A stretch of 64,000 bases of DNA, from NCBI GenBank assembly GCA_028753945.1, contig JAPNXP010000004.1, positions 5,518,001 to 5,582,000 on the forward strand, given 5' to 3'. This DNA is from Hexactinellida sp. DTS-2022. Its lineage: Eukaryota > Porifera > Hexactinellida. Positions 51,001 to 61,640 of this stretch are shown here, in pieces (positions within the stretch are counted from its first letter, which is position 1; each line of letters opens with the position of its first letter). Under the pieces are notes generated by a model, which made no database searches, was not told where the DNA came from, and worked only from the letters and a program-made list of their open reading frames with translations. A program made the translations under genes and the position numbers.

Positions 51001-52801
51001 ACACATTGGAATGCTATTATGCATTCTTATAAAGCTTATCGTTGTTGTAAGCATTCCATTTACTCATTACGGTTGCTAATTACTCGGGAGCTAATTAGTT
51101 GTTTGTTTTAATAGTTAATGATTTCTCTTACCAATGCATAAACATATACTGTATTGTCAAAATAACTGGAATTAATTAAGGTTTCTATTAATTAGCTAAC
51201 ATTTAAACTATTCTATTAATAGAATTACCAAATCTACATTTCATATTTTCTCTCTGATATAATTTAAATTTGGCTTCGTACAAACTAATTGGAACTATCT
51301 CATGCATAGTTACAGATACACAGGGCTAAGTCTCATTTATTAAGAGATCCTAGGTTCTAATAGTCAACTCTCTTTATAACGAAGTGCTTGGGACCTGTAA
51401 ATTCGTTCGTTATAAGCGGATAATAATAATAATAATGCATTTAGTGCTCTGGGGGAAAATATCCATATCGTTATAAGCGGTTATTTCGTTATATCCGACT
51501 TCGTTATAACGGGAATTTACTGTATATTTAACGGAGTTTATTTGTATAGTAAGTATTTCAGAGGGCCCCCCATTGAAAACGGGTCTGTTACATGCTTAGG
51601 GGTACAAATACGGACATAAGGTACCAAAGGTACAAATTAGTTCTGATAGAATCCTGTCAGGGCTTTGAACTCAATGATTATGTATTCTCCCTATAAGTAA
51701 ACAAATCCTACAACATTCCTTAAATCCACATGGTTGCTGGGATATATGGCTTGGGGTTTGTTGTTGATTCCCTGAATGCATTCATAGCATTTCTAATTTG
51801 TCACATTCTAGTGGTTTCCAGGCAACGAAAGTTATTCTTGCTATCTCACAAATACAATTGTTATTTGTTGTTTGTTGCAAATATATTTGTGTGAGAGATA
51901 AACAAATACAGTTTATAAATTATTTTTCGTTTAGCTTGGTTGACTAATTCATTGGATTATATAAATGGTTGATAACTTGTATCGTTATAATTTATTTTCC
52001 AATTGTGATTCATGATAGAAAATGGCAGATATTTCTATAACATAATTTGAATATAAGTAATGCATTATACGAGTAACTTTACTTGAAGATAACAAATTAG
52101 GAATCTTTATGAATTATTCATTTATTGGTTATTATCCAATGAATTATTCAACTTCGCTAATTAGTGGGGACACCAGGGGACCTTCCCAATATGTTCCCCT
52201 TATCCGACATTCCTATTAACCGGAACTATACACGTATTAACCGGAACTATACATTGTATTGTTTGGGATTAATTAATTAATTAATTAATTTGGGGGTAAT
52301 TACTAATTGCTGTTTGTATTAGGAGTGTTTGTAAGGAGTTGTTTGAGTGTTTACATACTTGTTTACTTGGTATTCTGTTTGTCAAGTATAGTTAGTACCA
52401 AATAGGGGATTACACAATAGAACTTACAGTTGAAGGCTTTATGCCCCGATCTAATGAGAAATAATAAAGTGGCATTAATGGCAGAATATAATATAACCAC
52501 TATATCACTCGTTTATTTCAAAATACACGAATAAACAAATACATTTATTTACAAAATCCAAATAAACTAAAAAGCAAACAAACAAACAAACAATCAAACC
52601 TACAGACAAATAAACAGACAACAAATAAGCAAAAAACAAATAGTTTATAACTATGTATTACTCACCTTTCGTTGTCAAGAGGAGCATCTTCCTAAATAAT
52701 ACAATTGATGACACCAATATATAAAGTTGTGTATTTGGTCTTACCTCTGATTTTGTTCCGGAATATAAATACAAACAACAACACCACACTCTCCAGTTCA
52801 T
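48042..52801 (-). CDS. Unrecognised small protein with a PPPY motif
   Basis: Six exons join in phase with GT...AG ends: 52801-52745, 52691-52666, 50979-50895, 50485-50326, 48926-48734 and 48177-48042, 218 residues. The N-terminus is MNWRVWCCCLYLYSGTKSE, a Cys cluster that could be palmitoylated or part of a short hydrophobic leader. Then comes a basic segment (WTREKRKVKAG), a neutral linker, AAPPPYEQGQ and a Tyr/Pro/Arg-rich tail ending QIKTFQ. PPxY is the ligand of WW domains in NEDD4-type ubiquitin ligases and other adaptors. I know no family that matches the rest. Consistent phase over five introns argues that the gene is real. Exon 3 relies on the acceptor at 50980, since two nearby acceptors would bring a stop codon. 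Introns 2 and 4 are long and full of MITEs. Confidence 0.6.
48236..48732. repeat. (TTG)n / TTA microsatellite in the PPPY gene's last intron
   Basis: About 490 bp of imperfect gttgtt, gttatt and gtgttactattgtg units fill the intron between exons 5 and 6. Poly-Leu/Cys/Val frames over it are artefacts. Confidence 0.95.
48950..49453. mobile_element. Pogo-like MITE interrupted by a second one
   Basis: The outer element runs from about 48950 (CACTGTATACTCACGTTATAACCAAGTCGG) to 49453 (CGTTATAACGGGAGTTAATTAACTGta), with further 'gcttataacgaagtca' words inside. It is split by a complete element at 48988-49196 (taCAGTAGATGCCGGATATAAG ... TATCCGGCATCAACTGta) that landed on a TA. Both lie in intron 4 of the PPPY gene. 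Confidence 0.75.
49862..50320. mobile_element. Long pogo-like MITE with internal tandem repeats
   Basis: Ends taCAGTTAACTCCGCTTAATCGGG and CCCATTAAGCGGAGTTGACTa. The right part holds about seven 'attgatcccattaacc' / 'agtggcccattaacc' units of 15-19 bp, suggesting growth by slippage. Its right end reaches to 6 bp from PPPY exon 4 (50326). Confidence 0.75.
50607..50769. mobile_element. Pogo-like MITE (CAGTAGAACCTCG family)
   Basis: Perfect ends taCAGTAGAACCTCGTTAGTA / TACTAACGAGGTTCTACTGta. The interior is 'ggaacaccaggggaccgtcaaaatg', 'aaggctttgaaggggactgaaatag'. It is itself nested in a fragment whose halves (50530-50600, 50770-50840) read 'cgttcaaacgtt...' and '...aacgtttgaacgg', inverted relatives. 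Confidence 0.85.
51367..51528. mobile_element. Pogo-like MITE (CGTTATAACGA family)
   Basis: Starts tAGTCAACTCTCTTTATAACGAAGTGC and ends GTTATAACGGGAATTTACTGta. The interior matches 24298-24456 in reverse (gcatttagtgctctgggggaaa). Confidence 0.75.
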
Positions 52802-53082
52802 TTCGCTTCCGCTATTTTGATTGGTCAATGCGAGTTAGGTTTTATACCCGATCTCTGGCCTATTGGCTTCTCGCAGTTGATTGGTCAGTTTTGTGTCGAA
52901 GCCAGTATGGCAATAATTTATAATTCTGTGTTTGTTGTTTGCTAAAAGTTTGATAATCCTTGTTAGTTATATTTGTAGTAATTAATTCGAAAGTATTTTA
53001 TTATTTGCTCTCTAATTATACCTGTTTATAGATTGTGAGTTGTTAGTTTGTTGTTGTTGTTGTTGTTTAGATCTGAGGAACA

Positions 53083-53219
53083 ATGTCATATAAAGGTATG
53101 TTTCACCTTAAATTGTGTCACACGAATGTTGCATTTATATGGCAGATCCGTTTCTGAATATTTTTATTTCTGAGATTCAACTCTTCTAATGACTGTAAAT
53201 CGATTTAATTATATGTGTA

Positions 53220-53250
<31 letters not shown>

Positions 53251-54196
53251 ATTGTTATTGTTGTTGTTATTGTTTGTTTGTTTGTTCAGATGAGATACTT
53301 GAAATGGAAAATGATAGATTGGAACAAGAGATGGCAAACAGAGTCTCTCTCATGAAAAATGTCAGTTTTGTTATTTTGTTTGATTGTTTGTTTGTTTGTT
53401 TGTTTGTTTGTTTATTTGTTTGTTTGTTTGTTTGTTTATTTGTTTGTTTGTTTATTTGTTTGTTTATTTATTTGTTTGTTTGTTTATTTGTTTATTTATT
53501 TGTTTATCTCTGCAGTTGGCTACAGATATCCGTAACGAGAGCGTGCAACAAACCGATTGGTTGAGCCAGAAGGTATGTCTATACCAATACTAATCAGCTG
53601 TTTTTAGATATTACAATAAACTACAAACACGACAAAATGAAATTTTAACAATTCAACGAAAATATAATCTATACCAGTCTATACCAGTGCATATCTCCCA
53701 TTAATAACCGGTGTACAGTAGAAATCAGTTATTACGTACCTGGGTTAATACGTACTCATTTATTTAGGGCCGTTCAAACGTCCCGTAAAAATTGTGTTCA
53801 TAATAGAGAGACTTCATAATAAGCGAACTGAACATATTACAAACCCTATGTAAGTTGTTAAATTGGGGCCATAGGGCTTGTTCATAATAAAAAGTTCATA
53901 TTAACCAAGTTTATAAAGCAGTTTGTATTTCTATGTAGGGTAAACTCGGTTAATACGTACTTATTCCATTCCATTAGTGGGTACGTTATAACCGAGTTAT
54001 ACTGTACATCCTGTGTATTTAGAGAGAGGTGTTTACTCGAGCAGATATTCTAATGGGAAGCAGCTGGTCCCGACTCAAAGACGTGACTCAAAACACCTCA
54101 AAAGATAGAAAACTAGTTTGCTACTTTGCCATTGGTGGTGTACTCGTGTTCTGTGTTGTGTACTATTTAATTATGAGACTCTTGTTCTCACATTAA
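53083..54196 (+). CDS. BET1-like: BET1-like SNARE (Qc type)
   Basis: Four exons in phase: 53083-53095, 53290-53360, 53516-53572 and 54023-54196, 104 residues. The product has a SNARE helix (DEILEMENDRLEQEMANRVSLMKN then TDIRNESVQQTDWLSQK, with the central Gln expected in a Q-SNARE), a short linker (WSRLKDVTQNTSKDRKL) and a C-terminal membrane anchor (VCYFAIGGVLVFCVVYYLIMRLLF). The opening EN-x-R-L-x-x-x-x-x-x-x-V-x-x-x-K and the total length match BET1/BET1L (GS15), which act in ER-Golgi or intra-Golgi vesicle fusion. Which of the two it is cannot be decided by eye. Introns 1 and 2 end in (TTG)n/(TTTG)n tracts that serve as U-rich acceptor regions. Confidence 0.88.
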
Positions 54197-54344
54197 TATA
54201 TATATCCATGGTCCGTATGCACTGTATCTACTCACTCAGTAGAACTCGGTTAATTCAAACCATCTTAGGAATATTATATAGGATAAAGACATATTTATTA
54301 GGGGACTCTTCTAATATATATCCATGGTCATTATAAGGTGTTAA

Positions 54345-54516
54345 TACAGTCGACTCCACTTATTAGAGCCACCGGTTAATCGGGTCTAAATTTCACAGGA
54401 TTTATAGGACGGAATTACATTTTCGCTTAAAATATATTCGGTTAATAGATTTATCCGCTTAATCGTGTCAAAGTAACCTGGTCCCGAGGTGACTCTATTA
54501 AGCGGAGTCGACTATA
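54345..54516. mobile_element. Pogo-like MITE between the SNARE and RPL15 genes
   Basis: Ends taCAGTCGACTCCACTTATTAGAG / CTCTATTAAGCGGAGTCGACTAta. The interior has 'caccggttaatcgggtc', 'tcacaggatttataggacgg', 'aagtaacctggtcccgaggtga'. It lies about 60 bp upstream of the RPL15 start codon, so it overlaps the likely promoter. Confidence 0.85.
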
Positions 54517-54574
54517 GTTTATTTACATGTGTATGTTTGTATTGTCGTTGCATTAGAGCTAGTCCCTAGTTACC

Positions 54575-56550
54575 ATGGGTGCCTACAAGTATGTAGAGGA
54601 GCTGTATCGGAAGAAACAGTCCGATCTTATGAAGTTCGTGCAGAGAATCCGCTGCTGGCAGTTTCGACAGCTGACCGCCCTGCATAGGGCCCCGCGCCCA
54701 ACCCGACCAGACAAGGTAGCCATTGTACTGTGTTCTGTTATAAGTACCATGGATATGCTATGGAGATATTGTACTACTTAATCAGTAGCTATGGTATTGT
54801 TATAGGAACTGAACTAATACTCTATAGTCTTGTTGTATGACGATTTACTTACCATGACGGTTTACTATAACCTTAATTAACCCATAGGCGGCGGAACATC
54901 TACAGGGGTACTTTCTATCTATGACGGTTTACTTACCGCTTTCCAATGGCTTTTACTTTCATAATTTGACATTGCATTGCTATTAGAGGAACAGAATTAA
55001 CATAAATGCTCGCTTGGGGACTGAAAATAACTTGCTAATAGAGCAATATTGCTACTAGGCGAACACCATTATAAACTTAATACATTTTATATGGGATAGG
55101 GATTTAATTTTGAGTTTTTTTAAACTTAACTAATCCAATATACTAAGTGTAATATTTCTGCTATACAGTCACATTGCAATATATTATTATTAGTTATGTA
55201 AGGTATTATATTTCTTGGGAAGTTCTTAAGGAAATTTCTGGAAATTTATTAACCTCATATCACTGATTAGCTACGATGCAACATAGTTACTGAATAACAG
55301 ACATTACTCGCATTCCTATCCACATTTAGGTTACTATGCTATACCAGGGGTCGGCAATTATATTTGAGTGCGAGCCACTAATTAATTATTTATGAATAAA
55401 TTTAGTGAATACGCTATATTTAATGCATTTAGTGCTCTGGGGGGAAATATCCATTTCATTATAAGCAGTTATTTCGTTATATCCGACTTCGTTATAACGG
55501 GAGTTTACTGTTGTTATACATATTAAATATAATTATTTCCGAATACATTTATAACGGGAGTTGACTGTACCAGCGAATAAGGTTGCTTTATAACAGGTGT
55601 TACATTCCATTGTGGTAGGCTCGTCGCCTGGGGTACAAGGCGAAACAGGGGTTCGTAATCTACCGCGTGAGGGTCCGGCGAGGGGGCAGGAAGAGACAAG
55701 TGGCTAAGGGGGCCGTATACGGAAAGCCCGTACACCAGGGGGTAAACCAACTCAAGTTCCAGCGGAGCAAACAGGCAGTCGCAGAGGTGATTATAACCGG
55801 AACCAATATACATATAGTTCCAATTGGAACTATAGTTATTCTAGTACACACACTCATAGTTCCAATTGGAACTTAACATTTTTTAATTTCTATGCTGCTT
55901 TTATATTTATTGTATTTATGTTTATTAGTTAGTTAGTGTTTATTTTTTTGTATATTTGTTTATTTATTTGTTTATTATTTGTTTGGTATTTGTTTGTTTA
56001 AGTTTATGTTGTTGTTGTTGTTGTTGTTGACAGGAGAAGGCCGGGAGGCACTGCGCAGCGCTGAGGGTCCTGAATTCGTATTGGGTCGGACAGGACTCAA
56101 CTTTCAAATATTTCGAAGTTATTCTTGTCGACCCATTCCATAAGGCCATTCGCAGGTAACGAATTTGTAAACAAATACATTAGACTCTGTTAGTAGGAAC
56201 ACCAGGGGACCGTCTTAATATGTTCGTATTATCCGGAGTCACTTGCATGCATTTGTATAGGCTAGGGGAATTAAACCTTGTACTCCTTAACCGATATTCC
56301 CTTACCCGTGTTCCTATAACGTAACAACAACAAAAAGACATACAATCTATTTATAGCTACCCTTAGGGACCCGCGTATCCAGTGGATCTGCAGAGCGGTG
56401 CACAAACACCGCGAGCTGCGGGGGCTCACCTCTGCCGGACGGAAGAACAGGGGTCTCGGGAAGGGGCACCGGCACAACAAGGTGATAGGGGGCTCCAGAC
56501 GAGCCTCCTGGAAGAGAAGGAACACTCTGTCTCTTCGGAGATATCGATAG
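54575..56550 (+). CDS. RPL15: Ribosomal protein L15 (eL15)
   Basis: Four exons in phase: 54575-54715, 55619-55786, 56034-56155 and 56367-56550, 204 residues, the usual length of animal eL15. Characteristic sequence runs throughout: [87 protein letters not shown] and [10 protein letters not shown]. It is a core part of the large cytosolic ribosomal subunit. Codon use is GC-richer than in the neighbours, as expected for a highly expressed gene. The introns were examined for box C/D or H/ACA snoRNAs, common in ribosomal-protein introns; none could be supported. Confidence 0.98.
56178..56319. mobile_element. Pogo-like MITE in RPL15 intron 3
   Basis: Starts about taCATTAGACTCTGTTAGTAGGAACACC and ends cgTGTTCCTATAACGTA, with 'tgcatttgtataggctaggggaatt' words shared with 20154-20327. 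The right end is shortened. Confidence 0.65.
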
Positions 56551-57156
56551 AATTAGTGTAGCATTCCTATGTTAGGTATTGTAGCTAGGGTAATGTCTGC
56601 TGTGTAGGATTAATGTTATAGTGGTCGCTATGCTAGAGGGACTGGAATGTATACTATAGTATAACTCTATAGATAATTGCTGACATGCAAACAAGGAATT
56701 ATCCAGGAGCGCGAGACGCTACTTTGGAGCATGATTTGGGGAAATTTTAATTAGGAGCGCGAAAATTTGGGTTCCTTTTCTATACCGTAGCATTAATTTG
56801 TGATTAAAATTGGATGAGACCAGGATTAGGAGCCTATTTACAAATGCCTGTATAATACACTGGTACAAATATCTATAATTATAGTAATAAGATCGATATT
56901 AAATTAAATAACTATAGTTCTAATTATAACTCGTAAGATTGTGTCTCTATAGTGTATCCAATAACAGAATAGCTAGGAGAGTTAATCGATATGTTAATTT
57001 GAATAATAGGTAATTGGAACTGGAACTAAACACCTAGAGGATCAATACACAAGCGACTAGTACCGTATTAACCATGTGAATATAAATGTAAACAACAATA
57101 ATAATGAATATCAATAGAAGATGAGTTTTGTAAGAATTGCAAGAAAATTGATTCTA
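56551..57156. other. Intergenic region between RPL15 and NHL copy 2
   Basis: Contains a GCGCGAG-element copy (56690-56870) and AT-rich unique sequence. No exon recognised. The homologous NHL flank begins at about 57157. Confidence 0.55.
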
Positions 57157-57466
57157 AGCTAAGAAAGTAAGTTTGTACTTTGCACTGGGTTGTGCCACAT
57201 TCCATTTGAGCTATCTGGTATCCTAGCAGAGCTGCTCTGCATTAACTAATTACTCACAAATGAAAGTATTTCCTTTCACTACATTCCTGACTGGATGGAG
57301 TCACCATGTGCATCAGAAAAGGCGGCACACAAACAGATGCCACATTCCACTCAGTTCCACCACCTAGCTCTGCTATAAGATACGAGACACATTCTCTATA
57401 GCATTCTACTAACAAACTACTTTCCTTTCCATAGCACTAACTAGCTAACTAGTAAATAATAACAAA
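57157..57466 (+). promoter_or_regulatory. Duplicated 5' flank (candidate promoter) of NHL copy 2
   Basis: Matches the upstream flank of NHL copy 1 (26856-27166, inverted) almost base for base. A tataaga word lies about 90 bp upstream of the ATG. The two sequences separate just upstream of 'agtttgtactttgcactgggttg'. Confidence 0.65.
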
Positions 57467-58702
57467 ATGGCCGTTCGATTCCCTGACCCGATACACCCCG
57501 TAGACCCTGTCGAGTTGGAAATAAACCAACTGTTCGACCGCATAATTATGTGTGTCCAGCAGCGACGAGTGGCACTCATAACCACATACCGCGACACACG
57601 CGACCAAATAGCCGCTAGGCCCTTAGAGCGCGCGCGAAAAGAACAGGAATTAATGACATTGAAAGCGCAAACCGAACAAAGTCTCCAAATGAACGAACTG
57701 AGAGAGACCCAGGAGCGAATCCTAGCGGAACTAGAACAAGCGCTAGCAGAGGTGAGGGTACCCCAGCCCGAGACACGCGTGGTGTTCCGAGGCACCTGTG
57801 GACACCTGGAGCAGGTGATCGCAGGTGTGGGAGAGGTAGTCGAGGAGGAGGTGCCCGTTGTACCCCGATATGAAGAAATGAGACCGATTGTAGCTGTCGG
57901 GAAGGATGGACAAGCTCCTGGAGAGCTCTGGAATCCTTGTGGTGTCGCTATCGATGGGAACACAGATCTGATTTATGTCACAGAAGGGTTAGGTTCCTGT
58001 AGAGTCTCAATCTTCTCGGAGACAGGCGAATTCCTAAACACTTTCACAAACCAAGACATGAGACAGCCACGCGGTATAGCGATCCATCGAGACAACCTGT
58101 ACGTGACGGACATAGGAGTACACGCTGTGTTCCGATTCAAAATAGAGGCTGACATGCGTCTCGTCGCTAGCCTAGGGAGTGAGGGATCTGGTGTGGGACA
58201 GTTCAATAGCCCTCGCGGACTCACCGTCTCTACCAACGGAGATGTGTTCGTAGCGGATTCTAACAACAACAGAATCCAAGTCCTAGATGACTCCCTAAAC
58301 TTCCAAAGATCCATAACGCATCAAACAATGAAACACCCGCGTGACGTTAAACTGACACCAGATGAGGTGTACGTGCTCTGTAATGACTCTCCCTGCATAC
58401 TCGTGTTCTCTCACGCAGGAGAGAAGATACGCTCCCTAATCACACGGGGTTATGGAATGCAGATAGGAAAAGCTAACTTCTTCTGTTTGGACAGAAAACA
58501 GAATTTGCTGATCAGTGATTATCAGAATGATCAAGTTAGAATATTCTCGAAAGAAGGGACACACCTCCACACTATAGGGGAACCAGGAGATGAAGTGGGA
58601 ATGTTTAATTACCCTCATGGAATAGTTCTAACTGAAAATATGAAATTAATAATTGTGTCTGGGAATAATAACTACGGACTACAAATATTTTATTGTCAAT
58701 AA
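57467..58702 (+). CDS. NHL-repeat beta-propeller protein, copy 2
   Basis: Intronless, 411 residues, inverted paralogue of 25623-26855. It has the same layout: a helical N-terminal third without RING, then NHL blades (NPCGVAI / LIYVTEG; RQPRGIAI / LYVTDIG; NSPRGLTV / VFVADSNNNRIQV; HPRDVKL / VYVLCNDS; LLISDYQNDQVRIF; YPHGIVL). Two zones differ from copy 1: a stretch in the helical part (LERARKEQELMTLKAQTEQS against IARARKEEELIGAKTEIEAR) and the residues around the conserved Pro-x-Gly of each blade and just after each 'Y/F-V-x-D' strand. Elsewhere the proteins are nearly identical. The function of RING-less NHL proteins of this style is unknown to me. The spacing to the LRR gene is only 91 bp, same strand. 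Confidence 0.9.
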   Translation: MAVRFPDPIHPVDPVELEINQLFDRIIMCVQQRRVALITTYRDTRDQIAARPLERARKEQELMTLKAQTEQSLQMNELRETQERILAELEQALAEVRVPQPETRVVFRGTCGHLEQVIAGVGEVVEEEVPVVPRYEEMRPIVAVGKDGQAPGELWNPCGVAIDGNTDLIYVTEGLGSCRVSIFSETGEFLNTFTNQDMRQPRGIAIHRDNLYVTDIGVHAVFRFKIEADMRLVASLGSEGSGVGQFNSPRGLTVSTNGDVFVADSNNNRIQVLDDSLNFQRSITHQTMKHPRDVKLTPDEVYVLCNDSPCILVFSHAGEKIRSLITRGYGMQIGKANFFCLDRKQNLLISDYQNDQVRIFSKEGTHLHTIGEPGDEVGMFNYPHGIVLTENMKLIIVSGNNNYGLQIFYCQ

Positions 58703-58793
58703 TTGTTTGTTTATTTATTTGTTCTGCTGTTTCGAATAATATCATTAAATTACTTGTTTACCTATCTTATAACAACAACAACACCTAGCTAGC

Positions 58794-61338
58794 ATGGGAG
58801 GGAGTCCCACTAAGCTCCAATCTGGAACTAACACCTTGGATAGTTCCGGTTCTGTTTCCCTACAGGACCAGATCGTAACAGCTGACGTAATGACCGCATT
58901 CCTGAGCAAACTCTATAGCAACCGATCTGTTAAGGAGATATGCATCCATAACTGTACCCTCGGAACAGGGGAGCTCTCCCGACTGGTCCAATGGGTCAGG
59001 GGTGCAGAGGTCAGTCTCAGAATTGACCTTTCGGGGGTGCGCCTGGGTCTGGAGGGCGCACGGACACTGACACCTCTGCTGAGACATTCCCCGCCTAAAC
59101 TGCATTCCTTAGTGCTAAACAACTGTTGTCTAGGCAACGCCGGGGCTGCTGAGGTATGCAGGGGTATCCTGGATACGGACCTGACACTTAGGAATTTGGA
59201 GTTGGGTAGCAACGGTATCAACAGTGTTGGAGCAGAGGAATGCAGCCAGCTGTTAAGGGCCGGGCTCTTGAGGGGTCTCTCTCTCTTCAACAACGAATTA
59301 GGTCTTTTTATGACGGCTCATTATAACCAGGGATATTCAACTACCTTGTATTATAAGTCAAATACAGTAGATCCTCGTTAGTAGGAACACGATTAATACG
59401 AACAAACAGTTCCACAAAATCAGGTCCCTATAATGGCTATTCAATGGGTATTACTCTTAACGAGGTTCTACTGTAATTTAACTGTCAAATACAAAAGTTC
59501 TTTGTATCCATGGTTATAATAATACAAGATAGTATAACTGTCAAGGTAGTTTAGCTGTCATACAACAAAACAAACAAATACACCTTGTATTATTTACATG
59601 GTTGTCAAGTTAGTTAACCTGGCATGGCTAAAATATCCATGGTTATATACTACTGTCATAACAGGTCCGCAGTCAGCTGACTCACTAACCCGGGGTCTGG
59701 TGTCGATGTGTCGCCTCACGTGGCTCTCTCTGGGACACAACAGCCTGGGTCCGGAGGGCTGCGAGAGGCTGGTTAGGGGCCTCAAGGGGACAGGGGTCCT
59801 CTGGCTTGGAATGGGACACAATGGGATAGGGGACAGGGGGGCCAGGGCCCTGGGGGCGTGGCTAGGGGAGCCCAGCTGTGAGCTCCGGAGTCTCGGGATT
59901 AGTCACAACGGTATCACGGACACAGGAGCTATGTGCATACTGAGGGCGCTCCAATCGGAGCATTGCTCTATAAGGTAACAGCTGGGATTGTGTGTACTGT
60001 GGATATCGGATATAAGAACACTATGTTGGAAAACGGTTGCCAGATACCCTATATACTTTATGTCGGTTATAAGCACATTATATGCAGTTCCCGACGATTT
60101 TCTTATAACCGGCATCCACTGTATTATATTAGCCTATAGCAATATTGGTATATACAGTGGATGCCTGTTAATAGAGTCACCTCGGGACCAGGTTGTTTTG
60201 AATGATTAATTAAGCTGAGAAATCTATTAACCGGTGGCTCTATTAAGCGTTGTCGACTGTATTAGCAAATTATTTCATTCCCCATGCGAGCATTTAATGC
60301 TAATCCTGTTACTCTAATAGCAATATATATTAGCAAGTTATTTCATCCATTCGTTATAACGGGAGTTTACTGTATCATTTAAGTAAATAGAACCTGTCTA
60401 TAAATAGACTGTCTTCCTTTGGAATACTAATTATCTGTTCTATTTATAGGTACCTGGGTCTATCGCATAACTCGGTTACTGACCAGAGTTGCCAGTGCTT
60501 AGCTCAGCTGTTGAGGAACAGAACCGCCTCCTCCGTCCACTATTTCACTCCCCAGCGACACAGGAATGTGTCCCCTGGTACCCCCGACACCTCTCTGCCC
60601 CCTGGGACCCCCCAGCACCCCGCCCCCCTAAGCTGCCCCCTCTCTAAGATCCTACTGGCCGGCAACCTGATCACAGACTTCGGAGTGGCACTCATTTCGG
60701 GGGCTCTGGCGGAGAATTCCAGTCTGGACAGTCTGTCGCTAGGTAACACATACACTCTACGTACCATGGATATGCTATGGACTATTGTACTAGTGTTGTA
60801 TGACGGTTTACTTACCTTTATTACTACAGTAGATGTCGGATATAAGCACACCGGTTATAAGCACACTATGTTGGAAAACACGGTTGCCATATACCCTGTA
60901 TAATTTGATCGGGATCGTCGGGAATTGCATAAATTGTTCTTATAAACGGCGTTCTTATAACCGGCATCTACTGTATGGGATAAAAGAGGATATATATATA
61001 TAGAGGTGTTAAGTTGACTTTATACCACCTCTCTAGCTGACAACCCGTTCGGAGACGAGGGCCTCATATGTCTGGCTGCCGCCCTCTCCCCCGGCAACAA
61101 CCTGTCCCTGCGGAGTCTGGACATACAGGGGTCCCGCGTTACCCCCGAGGCGGAGACGCGGTTCGTTAGGATGCTAGCGGACAGAGGGACCCCCCTCAAG
61201 CTGGGGACCCCCTCCCTCAGAGAGAGGGACATAGCGAGGCCCAAGAGCGGCCCACTTATGCGCGCAGCCAGCAAGCTGTCTCTTAGGAGCCAGAGACTCT
61301 CCTTCCGAAGGAACAAGATACAGGAGTTCCAAGTGTGA
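58794..61338 (+). CDS. Leucine-rich-repeat (ribonuclease-inhibitor type) protein with basic tail
   Basis: Four exons in phase: 58794-59301, 59665-59974, 60450-60742 and 61037-61338, 470 residues. It starts MGGS, so N-myristoylation is possible. LRRs of 28-30 residues follow: LHSLVLNNCCLGNAGAAEVC, LRNLELGSNGINSVGAEECS, LTWLSLGHNSLGPEGCERL, LRSLGISHNGITDTGAMCI, LGLSHNSVTDQSCQCL, ILLAGNLITDFGVALIS and DNPFGDEGLICLAAAL. This is the RI/NLR-type consensus. A Pro/Thr-rich insert (about 30 residues, TPQRHRNVSPGTPDTS) breaks the array in exon 3. The C-terminus is Arg/Lys/Ser-rich without a known motif. There is no NACHT or other effector domain, so it is probably an adaptor or scaffold. The exon 1 donor (gtcttt) is weak but gives the right frame and repeat spacing. 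Confidence 0.85.
59363..59475. mobile_element. Short pogo-like MITE in LRR intron 1
   Basis: Ends taCAGTAGATCCTCGTTAGTAGG / TTAACGAGGTTCTACTGta. The interior 'aacaaacagttccacaaaatcaggtccctataatggctattcaatggg' is a deleted form of 31225-31413. Confidence 0.8.
60825..60975. mobile_element. Pogo-like MITE (CCGGATATAAG family) in LRR intron 3
   Basis: Starts taCAGTAGATGTCGGATATAAGCACACCGG and ends TTCTTATAACCGGCATCTACTGta. The family is as at 22865-23022 and 48988-49196. A further degraded copy spans about 59998-60124 in LRR intron 2. Confidence 0.8.
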
Positions 61339-61640
61339 TGTGTTGTGTTGTTGTTGTTGTTGTGTTGTTGTTGTTGTTGTTGTTGTTGTTGTCTGTATTG
61401 GGATGTCTATTGACTATTGATATACTACCTTATTGTATTCTTCGAATTTTCGTGGGACAAAATTATCTTTTGAAATTTTTTTGAAAAAATTAAATTTTTT
61501 TGTTGACTCGATTCTATCTTATTGATATCATGTGTCGGTATAAGAGGTATAATTGGCATATTGTGTCGGTATAAGAGGTGTTAAGTGGCATAATGTGTCG
61601 GTATAAGGGGTGTTAAGTGGCATAATGTGTCGGCTTTAGC
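61339..61640. other. Intergenic (GTT)n tract and 'gtgtcggtataag' repeats
   Basis: A gtt microsatellite (61340-61395) and three 'taatgtgtcggtataagaggtgttaagtggca' units lie between the LRR stop and the next start codon. The last unit runs up to the ATG at 61641, so the 5' leader of the C2-like gene is probably repeat-derived. Confidence 0.75.

Noticed and set aside
54716..55618. Possible snoRNA in the RPL15 introns
   Set aside because: No pair of C (RTGATGA) and D (CTGA) boxes with terminal stem, and no H/ACA arrangement could be found by eye.
57445..57963. Antisense 172-codon frame over NHL copy 2, and the matching 116-codon frame over copy 1
   Set aside because: Ser/Thr-rich shadow of the conserved NHL coding strand, present in both copies only because the DNA is duplicated. 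No known motif.
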